Positions 21,231-33,169 of a DNA stretch of 64,000 bases are shown here, piece after piece. The position numbers were made by a program, and so were the translations under genes. The DNA is from Rhynchospora pubera (lineage: Eukaryota > Streptophyta > Magnoliopsida > Poales > Cyperaceae), in NCBI GenBank assembly GCA_028095005.1, contig CM051461.1, positions 59,377,840-59,441,839 of the forward strand, given 5' to 3'. The notes under the pieces are model-generated. The model worked only from the letters and a program-made list of their open reading frames with translations, did no database searches and was not told where the DNA came from. How positions within the stretch are numbered: the stretch's first letter is position 1; the number at the start of each line of letters is the position of its first letter.

Positions 21231-21639
21231 TCCAATTGACTACAAGCAAATCCAATCGATTTGGTACTTCTTTAACTTCATTCTTTCTACTTTTCTTGTT
21301 TGAATGAATGGGGGGAATGTTTTGTGGAACTTAGGGGTAGAATAAAAAATAATAAAAAAATAAAATAAAATAAAAAATATAATAATAAAAATGAAATGAA
21401 ATGATAAATAACAATAATCATATAAAAAATAATAATAAATAAATAAATAAAATTTTATGTATAAGATTGCATCATGACACTTTTTATTTTTGTTGCATAT
21501 AAAAAATGTGTGCGTGTCGCATCATTTGGTCACATTTAATCCATATAGTTTGCACCAAAAAAAAAGAATTGAAGAATTGAATTGGAAATTGATTGAATGT
21601 GCTTGTATGGTGCTTGAATTGAAAATTTAACAAAAGAAA

Positions 21640-22760
21640 AAAGAGTGTATTCATGCGAAAATATTAAAATGAAAATGGTAGTCAAGGTTGTTTACAAGGG
21701 CATTGGATTTTAAGTAGTCTTTAGGTTGGTTTGTTGTACCAATGGACCGAAAGGTTGAAGATTGAAACTGATAGGACTCAAAACTTGGTTGCTTATAGTT
21801 GTTAACCGCTGTTAGCCAAAGTCATAACCTTTTGCCGAGTGAACAGATTTGTGCTTTACACGTGGTTTTGTTCAAAAGGGATATCATTAATGTGTGTAAA
21901 CTTGTTTTGAGTCTTGGCTGATGTTGCTTTTAAAGTGCTTGGTACACCAACGAGCAAACTTAATCGGACTTATCAAATAGTGTGATCATGAGGGTGCTTT
22001 TGACAATAAGAGACAATGAGCGGTTCAACCACAAAAAAATATTATTTTCTTTCCCGTTGTTATGTTTACTTTATGCAAAAAAAAAAAAAACAAAAAAACA
22101 AAAAAAGGGGAACTAAAGCGGTGCCTAGTTGATGGCTAGGCGGGTAGTTATAGGATACTTGTGCCTTGCGGGAGACCCAAGCGTCACATAATTCTGACTA
22201 CCCTTTGTCGCAATATTTATGCCCTGCAGCAATATTATTTTCTTTTATGTTGTTATGCTTAATTTATGTTTAATTTATGCAAAAATGGGAGAACCGCTCA
22301 CTTGCCGCTTATGTCTCTTGCGTAAAACCCTAAGGTGAGTAGTCACCCACACTCAACTTACACAATAGATTGGTGAAAATTTGATTTTTTTTGGAAGACT
22401 CAAGGCTAGTTGACACTTTGACGAAATTCTTTACAAAATCGTGGAAAGTGTGGAAAAGAACGGGCAAAGAAAATTGACTCTGCATGTTGTTTAATAAAGA
22501 GAAGCTAGAGTCCTTAAAGTCGAAATTGAAATCCTTAGGACCAAGTGTTACACAAACTCGTCTAAAGGGTACTTAAGAGTCAATCCTTTGAAAATAAATT
22601 ACGATGACCATTTGCATTGTCTTGAAGTGTGAAAACCATACTTGCGCAATTAATCAGTTTCTCAAATCTTGCAATCATTTAGGAAGTTTGAGTTCAAATT
22701 TTGATATTACCCAAGTGCTCATAATTCTGCATATAATACATAAAAAGAAGGAAGACAATT
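21640..22760 (+). other. LARD internal block colinear with the Athila/Tat-like element
   Basis: No ORF. Ordered matches with 38800-39700 include TTTGCCGAGTGAAC-GATT, CACCAACGAGCAAA-TTAAT, GTG-AAAAG-AACGGG and TTAGG-CCAAG-GTT. These suggest a conserved 3' non-coding region of the lineage. Confidence 0.65.
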
Positions 22761-22904
22761 GCATCATTTAGGACCATTTAATCCATGTAGTTTGCATACA
22801 AATGCGTGATGCTTCGATCAAAATTTTGACCAAATAAACACAAAATTTCAAGATGATCATGATAATTGGTAAATAAACAAAAGAAATTTAAAAGGGATTC
22901 AGCA

Positions 22905-23320
22905 AAATAGTGTGAGATGGAGTTGCTTGAGACATTAAGCATGTATTGCTTAATGTTTTGCGTGAAATTTGCTTAGTCTCGCACTCAACTTATATAACAA
23001 ATCGGCAAATAGTGTGAGATGGAGTTGCTTGAGACATTAAGCATGTATTGCTTAATGTTTCGCGTGAAATTTGCTTAGTCTCGCACTCAACTTATATAAC
23101 AGATCGGCAAATAGTGTGAGATGGAGTTGCTTGAGACATTAAGCATGTATTGTTTAATGTTTCGCGTGAAATTTTCTTAGTCTCGCACTCAACTTATATA
23201 ACAAATCGACAAATAGTGTGAAATGGAGTTGCTTGAGACATTAAGCATGTATTGCTTAATGTTTCGCATGAAATTTTCTTAGTCTCATACTCAACTTACA
23301 CAAATAAATTGGTTAAGATC
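22905..23320. repeat. 102-bp tandem repeat, four copies, each with a hairpin
   Basis: TGTGAGATGGAGTTGC recurs at 22911, 23013, 23115 and 23217. Each unit carries CATTAAGCA-n5-TGCTTAATG, a perfect 9-bp stem. Confidence 0.93.
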
Positions 23321-23439
23321 GTGGTTGACATCTGACCAAACTAAACACCAAAATTCAAACTTAAACACTTAAAATTGTGTGTTATAGTTTACCTTGTAGA
23401 AATCTGGTACTGTGTTGCCCTCTCTTTGTTTTGCAGACA

Positions 23440-24180
23440 CCCAAAAAAAAATGAAAGAAGAAGAAAGATTAAAAAAATATATAAAAAAATATATAAAAAT
23501 ATATATATAATAAAATAAAATAAAAAAAGAAAAAGGGAACTTTAAAAAAAGTATAAATAAATAAAAAAAGAAGAAAGAAAAAAAGTGAGCTTTAAAAAAA
23601 AAGAAAAGAAAGAAACTTAAAATTAATAAATAAATAAATAAATAAAAATGAACTAAAAAAAAAAGAAAGAAAAAAAGAAGAGAAGAAAAATAAAGAAAGG
23701 AATAAAATTTTGAAACCGAAATCAGAAAACCAAGTTAGAAAAAAATATATATATAAAGAAAGGAATAAAATCTTGAAATTGAAATCGAAAAACTAAGTTA
23801 GAAATAAAAAAAATAGAAGAAAAAGAATGAAAATATAAACACAAAAAAAAATGTAGAAGGAAAGTGGAATAAGAAATGAAGTGAGATAAAGAAGAAGAAA
23901 GAAAAGAGAAGAATAAATAAAGAAAGTTCAGAACCTCGTCAACAAAGTCAAGGTAAAATTGAAATTAAAACTAAATTCATATTTGAAAAACCAAATAAAA
24001 TTAAAAAAGTCAAATAAAATTGAAATCAAAATTGAAAACCAAGCTCTAAAAAAAAAGAGAGAGAGAAAGATAAAAGGGATTGATGGTTTTCTTATCAAAG
24101 AAATAAAGCGCCAAAATCAAAGTCAAAATCTGGAAGTTAAAAATTTTGAAATAAAGAAATAAAGTCTAAAATTGTAAAAG
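23440..24180. other. Purine-rich low-complexity stretch
   Basis: Almost entirely A and G on the plus strand (AAAGAAAGAAA words). A 67-codon frame at 23959-24162 is Lys/Asn-rich low complexity and not a gene. Confidence 0.85.
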
Positions 24181-24239
24181 CACACATCCCGAGAGAAAAT
24201 GTGCAAGGAAATCAAAATCAAACCCACAGAAATAAAGAA

Positions 24240-24930
24240 ATGAAACTTGAAATTACAAAACTGAAATTTTAAAAGAAAGGAAACCAAAACCAAACTTAAA
24301 GAAATAAAAAATAAAACTTGAAATTACAAAACTCAAATTTTAAAAGAAAGGAAACAAAAATCAAACTCAAAGAAATGAAAAATGAAACTTGAAATTATAA
24401 AACTCAAATTTTTAAAGAAAGCTCAAATTTTGAAAGAAAGAAAATCAAAACCAAACTTACAGAAATAAAAAATGAAACTTGAAATTACAAAGTTCAAATT
24501 TTGAAAGAAAAAATATCAAAACCAAACTTAAAGAAATGAGAAATGAAACTTGAAATTACAAAACTCAAATTTTAAAAGAAAGGAAACCAAAACCAAACTT
24601 AAAGAAATAAAAAATGAAACTTGAAATTACAAAACTCAAATTTTAAAAGAAAGGAAACAAAAATCAAACTCAAAGAAATGAAAAATGAAACTTGAAATTA
24701 TAAAACTCAAATTTTTAAAGAAAGCTCAAATTTTGAAAGAAAGAAAATCAAAACCAAACTTACAGAAATAAAAAATGAAACTTGAAATTACAAAGCTCAA
24801 ATTTTGAAAGAAAGAATATCAAAACCAAACTTGAAGAAATGAAAAATGAAACTTGAAATTACAAAACTCAAATTCTTAAAGAAAACTCAAATTTTGAAAG
24901 AAAGAAAATCAAAACCAAACTCATGAAACT
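24240..24930. repeat. Higher-order tandem repeat, 303-bp period
   Basis: CTTGAAATTA recurs at 24246, 24317, 24388, 24478, 24549, 24620, 24691, 24781 and 24852: steps 71, 71, 90, 71, then the same series again. The 303-bp block was therefore amplified as a unit. Confidence 0.92.
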
Positions 24931-24952
24931 AAAATTGAAACCTAAGCCTGTT

Positions 24953-25666
24953 CTCACAAGAAGACCGACTAAGATGGTCCCGAGAACCGACTCTTATTAA
25001 GAAGACCGACTAAGATGGTCCCTAGGGTCGTTAAAGAACCAACTCTTATTAAGAAGACCGTCCAAGATGGTCCCTAGGGTTGTAAAAGAATCAACTTTCA
25101 CAAGAAGGCCGCCCAAGAGGCCCCGAAGGTTGTAAAACTCAAATTTTTCTCACAAGAAGACCGACTAAGATGGTCCCGAGAACCGACTCTTATTAAGAAG
25201 ACCGACTAAGATGGTCCCTAGGGTCGTTAAAGAACCAACTCTTATTAAGAAGACCGCCCAAGATGGTCCCTAGGGTTGTAAAAGAACCAACTTTCACAAG
25301 AAGGCCGCCCAAGAGGCCCCGAAGGTTGTAAAACTCCATTTGTTCTCACAAGAAGATCGACTAAGATGGTCCCGAGAACCGACTCTTATTAAGAAGACCG
25401 ACTAAGATGGTCCCTAGGGTCGTTAAAGAACCAACTCTTATTAAGAAGACCGCCCAAGATGGTCCCTAGGGTTGTAAAAGAATCAACTTTCACAAGAAGG
25501 CCGCCCAAGAGGCCCCGAAGGTTGTAAAACTCAAATTTTTCTCACAAGAAGACTGAATAAGATGGTCCCGAGAACCGACTCTTATTAAGAAGACCGATTA
25601 AGATGGTCCCTGGGGTCGTTAAAGAACCAACTCTTATTAAGAAGACCGCCCAAGAGGTCCCTAGGG

Positions 25667-25706
<40 letters not shown>

Positions 25707-25765
25707 AACTTTCACAAGAAGACCGCCCAAGAGGTCCCGAAGGTTGTAAAACTCCATTTCACTCT
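24953..25765. repeat. Higher-order tandem repeat, 196-bp period of four ~49-bp subunits
   Basis: CTCACAAGAAGA restarts at 24953, 25149, 25345 and 25541 (196 bp each). Each period holds four related subunits (AAGACCG-CTAAGATGGTCCC type). The last period has a run of about 33 A at 25671-25704. Confidence 0.93.
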
Positions 25766-26412
25766 CACAAGAAGGTATGTCGTTGCCCCGAGAGCTTACC
25801 AAAAATATCTCAAACAAAGAAACACTCTCTTTCTTCAAACGAAAATCCTCATCCTAAACCAAAACTAAAACATCGTACAACTTAATAATCGCCTCAATAA
25901 AGCTTTCCATAAAACTCCAAATAAAAAAATCTCCCTAAACTACCAATAAACCAAGACAAAATATCCAAACTCAACAAAAACCATATTAAAGGAAAAAAAA
26001 AAAACAAAGTACCTTAGATTTAATAAAAACTTAGATAAATCTTTCAACGAAGACCTCAACAAAGGACATGGACCTCCTAGATTCACCGTGTCACCACCAT
26101 TCGCATCACCAAATTCGTTGCAAGAAAGGATCACCAAATCAACCATGATGGGACAATAGTCAATGCTCAACCACACCGGGGCAAAGTCCAGGTTTGAGCC
26201 GCACTGAGTCAACGCCGGGGCAGCTGGTCAAAATCAGAGCAATTCAACACCGAAATAAAGGCCTACACTGGGGCACCAAGTCAAAACCAGAAACATTAAA
26301 ACAAAATCGTAAAGAGAGAACAAAAAACCCAATCAAACTCAAGTCCCGACAAAAACTCAACAAAGCCATGAGGTAGCAAATTCGACAAGGTGAGAGGGTC
26401 AAGGATTAGGGA
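25766..26412. other. LARD internal region before the 3' LTR, no gene
   Basis: Non-coding. GGGGCA-containing words at 26178-26275 echo the repeat at 20900-21230. Short frames here have no recognisable features. Confidence 0.7.
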
Positions 26413-26470
26413 CCACCAGAGCATGTCGTTCTGCTCAAAATCCTCACAACATGCTCTGGTGGGGGGCATT
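26413..26470 (+). promoter_or_regulatory. Polypurine tract within a hairpin, LARD
   Basis: CCACCAGAGCATGT (26413-26426) and ACATGCTCTGGTGG (26449-26462) form a perfect 14-bp stem. The 3' arm runs directly into GGTGGGGGGC (26458-26467), the polypurine tract three bases before the 3' LTR. Confidence 0.85.
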
Positions 26471-29400
26471 TGTTTGACCCTAAAATATGTCTTATAAATG
26501 CAATAAAATGGATAAATGGAGAGGATCAGTCTGAAACAAATGGAGGAGAAGAGAGGCGCTGGGTTCAAATCCCCTTTTCTACAGAGCGTTTTGCGTGTGC
26601 CTGTTCTGTACACCGACAAACTATTTCAATGAAATCCAGCGCACCGGTTCACGTGAGCCGAGAGCAGGCGAAAGAAACAGAGAGGGCCTCCCCTCCCAAA
26701 CAGATCTGTTAAAAGGCGATCAAGACCAGAAGCGAAAGGGGGGAGAGGGGAGCGAATTGGAGGTTTTCTTTCAGAGAGAAATCGAAGGAGAAGAAATTGA
26801 AGCGAAATCGAAGAAGAAGAGGAACCAAGAAGCAAGACCAGAGGCAATCCGACGGTTCTCCATTGAAGATCGGAGCTCTGATAGAGAAAGAGTTAGGTTA
26901 GCTACTTGTAATAGGTGAGAGAGAGAAGCTTGAGTGTTGTTCTTGCGTTAGAAGAAAGGGAAGAGCAATTGTACTCTAAATTGATACAAGAAGGTAATAA
27001 ACTTCAAACCTGATGTGATTTGATGAAGAATATGCGGAAGAATTGATCAATTCTGTGCTTGATTTTGTAATTTCTCGTTGTTTCTCGATCCGATCTTCTT
27101 TTAATGAAATTGTGATGATTACTGATGAGATTATGCCCCGCTTTTCTGATTTCTGTGCATAGATTCGTAGTTTAAACAGTAAATTGACCTGATTGATGAT
27201 AAAATTTAGGATTGCATAAAGAACTCGAACCAATTGTGCTAATCATGACACTTAGCTAGAACATTGATATGATCCGTTCTTGTCAGAATTGTAAACCAAT
27301 CGCTTCTTATTTGAATCTTACATGCAAGCTTTAATCTTGAATGATCCAGGTCAATGATCAAATAAGATCTTGATTGTTACCATTGAGTACCCAAATATAA
27401 CACTGGAAGTTCGTTTCTTTGATAAGTTACTTGAAATTGCATACTAGTTAAGTGTGAAAGCCTCCGTGGATTTAAATGTGACTCTAGACCAGCTAAATTA
27501 ACTTTTTCTTGATAAACATAGTTTTGTGAGATGCAATGTCCTTGTTGATTATACCGATTTTTGCTCAAGTTTAATTAGGCTCAGATGCACTGTATATGAA
27601 AGCATATTTGTCTGTGGGTAAAAGAATTTCCATAACCAGTCAGTGTTGAGGTATTCATTTAGCAATGTCCATTGAATTTCATGATAATTTATTACCTTTT
27701 ACCTCACATTACAAGATAGAACGCCGTTCTATCTCCCCTTGTTACCAACCATCAAAGTCTGACTGAGACGCCGTCTCATATAGTCAGATTTTGATGAGGA
27801 TTAAAATTAAAAATTAATACAAAAACAAGGGGAGGTGCTGCCAAATTTTCTTCAGGAATTATGCATAGGAATAAGCCAGTTTCTTAAGGTTTATTGTATA
27901 AAAATACAGAATTTTATATCCTAGTATTATTCCCTTTCTTTAATGTAATATGAAGTGACCCTCTTGCACAATTTATATGAAGTATTACTTGTTAATTGTT
28001 AATGGCCCATTTGAACTTAGAATAGACAAGTGCATGACAGTGACATTTCAATGGGGTTCTGTATAGTATAGAAATTTACATAACTTGAGTGTTTAAGTAT
28101 TAGGTTTTTACCTAGAATTAATACCTCTTTTACCTTTCTGAATACTTGTCATAAGAAATGTTTTAAAAAAAAAAGAATGCTTTTCCCTAATGTTAAAAGT
28201 TCTGGACGTTTGATGTACACAGATCAATATCCCGAGAATTGCAATTAGTTATGTTTAGAACCAAAAACATATCTGAATGTTTCTTTTAATCTGTTTAAAA
28301 GTAATACAAATTGCATAGATTATAACAAGCCTAGAGATAATAAAGTTGGTTTGCAACCTTTGTAAAAAGAATGAAATGGAAGACCTTTATGTAAAGTTAC
28401 TTCAATAATAGCATGGACAGCTGTAGCATGATATATGTAGCTGTATAAAGTTAATCTTCCCATTTTAGAAAGTTCATTAGCAAATAAAATAGCAAATAGA
28501 ACTGCACTCTAGGGGTATTTTTGGAAACCATTTGAAAAACTCATGTTAAGCTATAAGTATCTCAATAAAAAAACACAACCTGATGGTGTCTCTGTGCATG
28601 TAGTGTGGGGTATTTTTATCTAATTTTGTAATGTCTAAATGAGGTCCAGTTCCTTCACATCCTCAACTTTTACATTCTCATAATATGCTAAATCATGGTT
28701 AATGATAGATTCCGTTTCTAAAAAAAAAGGGTACATTTTGGAAGATCATAAGTAACATGAAGAGTGGTTTAGGTAGTCAGGATACAAACTAGATATAAAA
28801 ATATATATTTCATTTTATACATCAAAAAGGTAAATGAATGTATATATGCTGCTATATTCAATTCTACCTTACTGACTAGTTTCTCTCTTTGTTACAACAG
28901 GTACTTACAAAAGATTTGAAGATTCTGACTTGGTTGCATGTAATAATAGGATTTGTGTAATAAGAATTTGACATAACATAAATTTGTAAACGCTTTAAGA
29001 TGATTCAGGATTTTACTCTTCCTTTCCTAAGTTGCACGTGCAAAGTTTGACATAGGTTCTGTAATTTAGAAATGATATAAACATGTATATACTGATATTT
29101 GGTATTTATCCATATATGTCAGTGTTATATTGATATGGAAAAGTATCAAGCCCAGGTGGTACATAATCTTAGGTGCTTGCAATAACTGTCCATTCTCAAG
29201 TGTGATATACCGGAATGTCAAAGTCTCAAGCTGATAATTGAATAGTAGTGTTGTACAATTGCACGTGTAGAGAAATGTACAAGCCTAATGAAATGCAAAG
29301 TCAAAAGTTACATCCGTTCCCATACCCAAACCTATCACTTCTTTGTACCGATACCAAGGAAACCTCACTGATACCAGTTCAATTAAATTGCTAATCTAAA

Positions 29401-30410
29401 TTTGCTCCAGACCTCCTCTATACTACACTTCCCTGTACCATTTTCCTTATCGTACCGGCCTGCTGTTACACCTGAACTGCTGCTCGTGTGTACTGACTTC
29501 ATGTCAGAACCACTGTACCGATTCCCAAACCTCATATTCAATCATTGTACCAACCTTTCTTCTCACTGATTTTGAAATGCAATGTAGTTATCCATATTAA
29601 GCCAGATGACCATTGACACGAGAAGTAACACATGAACTCAGTACCCCTTTTACTGGTGCCGAAACTTGCACCTAATGCAAATGCCACATAAGTGCCAATA
29701 CCCTGCACTGATATCAAATGAAACTCAAATCGGTACCCCTGTGTCAAAACCCCTGAAGTCCTAATGTAAAAACCCAAAAGTCTATAAACCCCAAAACACA
29801 AAGCCAAAAGTCAAATGCCAGAAAACATGAACCAAAGTCAAACCCTAAAACAAACCATCGAAACTCAAACCCAAAAAGCTAAAAATCATGAAACCCAAAT
29901 CCAAAAGACCAAAAATCCCAAACCAAATCTGATTCAAATAGAACCAACAAACCTAAACTAACCTTAGTCAACTGTCAATTGGGTCCCGTCCATAAAGTCT
30001 GGTACCATCAATCGAATGATCAAATAGTCCTCAATTGGGTCCCGTCAATTAAGTCTGGTACCATCAATTGAGTATGGTTTAAGCCAAAAGAATAAGCCCC
30101 CCACATGAACACGAAAATCACTTTAGAGACGATTTCCCTTGCCTATTGCGTACAATTCTTTAGATCCCTTAATCAGAGGTTCTCGTGAGCGATCACGAGG
30201 TAATTAACAGTAGGGGCTTGCGCCTATTGGAAAGAAAGGACCCGCAAAATTAATAAACCCTTTTAAGAAGCGACTCTTGTTTTGGTTCTCTTGTCGCTAA
30301 GAGAGTCTTATACAGAGATCGAACCTTAAGGGGGGTGAATCTAAGGCATTTTCCTTTTCTCGAGGGAACTCATTCCATCCTTTGAGAGAAACGACGAAAA
30401 AGCCCATACA
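26471..30410 (+). repeat. 3' LTR of the LARD
   Basis: 3,940 bp, nearly identical to 16848-20787. Differences seen lie near 26581, 26792, 27181, 28671, 29348, 29431, 29761 and 30369. Confidence 0.96.
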
Positions 30411-30930
30411 GACACGAGTTAATATTTTCAACGTGTCGTGTCGTGTCGTGTCAAATGAAGAAATTGGTTAACACCACACGCATAATGACACGACACGTCT
30501 AACACGACGTGTTAAACGTGTCAAGCAATATTATAATTTATTCACTAAAAGTCATTAAAAATATTTAAAAAAATTTTAAAATAGAAAAATAAAATAAATT
30601 ATTGAAATTTCATTTATTAAAATGAAAACTAATGATTGAATCAAAAAATTATGAATAAAAAATTATTAAATTTATAATATAAACACAATATAATTTGATA
30701 AATTCTAGATAATAATATTTTTTATCGTGTTAACTCATGTCACGTGTCGTGTCACGTGTCAACTCGTATCGTGCTAAGACGTGTCAATGTCTAAAAATCT
30801 CCAACACGACACGACTTTGACACGACACGCTGACACGCACGTGTCGTGCTAATTCCATAGACGTGTCGTGTCGTGTCGTGTCAACACATGTGCATGTCGT
30901 ATCAACACGCTCGTGTCATGTCATTTTGGA

Positions 30931-32980
30931 AAACACGTTGAGTTCTTCTCTGTTACCTTTTTCTTTCTCTCTTGCTGAAACTTGCTCGCCGCTCAAGCTA
31001 TCCACTTCAGTCGCACACAACCAAGATGCTCAAGCTTCTCCGCTGCTCTCTCTCTCTCCCAGACTCCCTCCAACATATATTGACGCACAAGCTCCACCTC
31101 TGCTTCTATCTGCTGTAATGCCCCGCCTCTCTGCAGTCTCAGTAGCGCAAGTTAATTACAACACACTTCGCATCTCCGCCACTGTGCAACCTCACAACAA
31201 CCTACGCACTCTCTCACTTAACCAACGATTAGTCTCTTTGTCTCTATTTGATTTTCCTAACCAACGATTATTCTTTTTTTTACCAATAAAAAATGGAAGT
31301 TCATTCAATTCCTAAATCCCACCATGAATTTACCTCAGACATTTCAGCTTGTACATAAGCTGTTTCGACAAATTCCTCGAAGAGCAACTGGTATCATTTT
31401 GGTTAATTGAAAGAAGAAGAGGTTATAAGATGTTTAAAAGAGAGGGAGACTGGAGAGAGACCGGTATAAGATTTCCAGAGTGGACATCTCTCAACATGGA
31501 TTGTCCAATCTAAATGGACGGTCGGTTCCAATCTAAATCAGTTCTTCGTCCCTCAAAAACCAAAAAAATGAAACACGCTTCCTTTGCTTCTTATCAGAGG
31601 CGTTCCCTTAACCCTTTTTTCGATGGTTAGGCGGCAATCACCACACCGATAAATTTTATTAATTAAAAAATAATTAGAAGGAATAAGCAATTAAAAGAAA
31701 ATAAAAGAAAATTAAAAATAAAAGATTGAAAAGAAAAACTAGAAAGTCCTAGGCATGCTTTGTCTAGATCCCTTAACCCTCGATCCCTTCTCAGGTTTCG
31801 GTGGGAGGAGCAGCTCCTCCTTGAGCGATATCACGCAGGCCGAGTTCCGCCTCCAAAGCCTCCGGCGGGCCTGAGGCCTCGCCACTGTCTCTGCCTCGAC
31901 AGCATCCAGGTCAGAGCCCGTCGCCGCTGCTCCAAGCTCAGGTGATGTCGAGCGAAAGGAGGGCAATTGTGTTAAACACCATTATTATATTATTGAAGCT
32001 TAAAGAATGAGTTGCCATGATCATGTTCTTGGTAATTTAAGAAAAACAATGTTGCAATTACATTTTGATGGCAATTGTTTGCTCGGTGTATGTTGTCAGA
32101 GACACATTTTTCATCTTTTAATAGAGATAACACTTAGGGTAGATGATGTTAATTTTCTCACCTCACTGGTCTGATATTTTTGTTGATAAAAGGAAAACAA
32201 AAAAATTACTGAGTAGAAACCATTGAGCAGCAACCCATTCATAACGAATCAAGTAATTTTAGAGCATAGTTCCATCGTTGATTAACAGCACACAATTGCA
32301 TCTTTTAAATTGAGCTATGAACTATATGTTAACATATTTCTCATTAATTTCTGCTGGGTCCCCACAAGAAAGAGCACAATAGGCGAAGTGAAGAGAATAG
32401 AAGGTTAAAGAGTGTTATGTTGTTTATCTTTGTTCCTTTTGAATAGTTCTGTATTGAAATTATATAAAAGGGCTAATATATTTCTCATTCATCGCACTCA
32501 ATTCTGATGAGGGCTCAGGAGGCAGTGGTAACAAGAATATAAACATGTCATATGATGATCCAGTAAAAAATGCCAGGCGGATAATGGAGAAATATAAATG
32601 ATGCTGTACATACAATTTTGGTGCTGAGGTGTATGGAGAGTAGAGGATATATGCTTCTTGTGTGTACTTGTGTACCTATGTAAATGTGTACTTGCATAAA
32701 CTAAAATTTCTCTTTCAAATAATTAGACAAAATAATGTATGTATTAGCTGACTCAATTAGTTCCTCTGTTCCAATTCAAGAATGCTTGTTCATATGTGCA
32801 AGTACGCACCTCATACTATTACTATACCTATTTTACTTGATACTTGCTACGATACATTGATGATTTTTACCTTTCATTTCAAATGTCCATCTGGGGTTCA
32901 TCTTGGTGTATCTATTGATTGTAGGTAGCAATAAATAAAATAGAAATTATGATTGTAATTGATTATTATTTTACTTAAGA
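30931..32980. other. Intergenic, no gene supported
   Basis: A 150-codon frame at 30863-31315 lies partly in GTGTC repeats and has no recognisable domain. A GC-rich block at 31781-31965 is open in parts on both strands and may be an old gene fragment; I cannot name it. Confidence 0.5.
31616..31768 (-). mobile_element. 5'-truncated LINE copy
   Basis: On the minus strand: AAGCATGCCTAGGACTT, a T/A-rich 3' region with TTAATTAATAAAA, then GTGTGGTGATTGCCGCC and poly(A). It is flanked by a 12-bp target duplication TCCCTTAACCCT at 31604-31615 and 31769-31780. Confidence 0.9.
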
Positions 32981-33169
32981 TCTGATTTTCCGAAATTACT
33001 TTAAAGAAGAATTTGGACACCTAAAATTTTAATTGAAAGAATGAATTATTTTTTATTTTAATAAGAAGCAAATAATTACGCGTTTTATAACCGCGTTATT
33101 TTCTCTATTCTAATAACCCAGTTATAAAACGCGCTATTTGAAATTGCGCGTTTATAAACTGCCTTATTG

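Larger units (their letters stand above)
16848..30410 (+). mobile_element. Complete large non-coding LTR retrotransposon (LARD type), 13,563 bp
   Basis: Direct LTRs of exactly 3,940 bp (16848-20787 and 26471-30410; offset 9,623 bp), a primer-binding site, a 5.7-kb internal region without gag or pol, a polypurine tract and a perfect 5-bp target duplication GACAC (16843-16847 and 30411-30415). By eye I found about eight substitutions and no indels between the LTRs, almost all transitions, so the insertion is very young. Replication must use proteins of a related autonomous element. Internal sequence order shared with the Athila/Tat-like element at 34883-41628 points to a Tat/Athila-side gypsy parent. 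Confidence 0.95.
16786..30930. mobile_element. GTGTC-rich repeat element, split by the LARD insertion
   Basis: The parts at 16786-16847 and 30411-30930 are full of GTGTC/GACAC words in both orientations (for example CGTGTCGTGTCGTGTC), with an AT-rich centre at 30530-30720. Such subterminal arrays are common in plant hAT-like elements, but I cannot see clean termini. The LARD landed in one GACAC word. Confidence 0.55.

Noticed and set aside
22905..23320. CRISPR-like direct repeats
   Set aside because: Adjacent 102-bp tandem units without spacers, in plant nuclear DNA.
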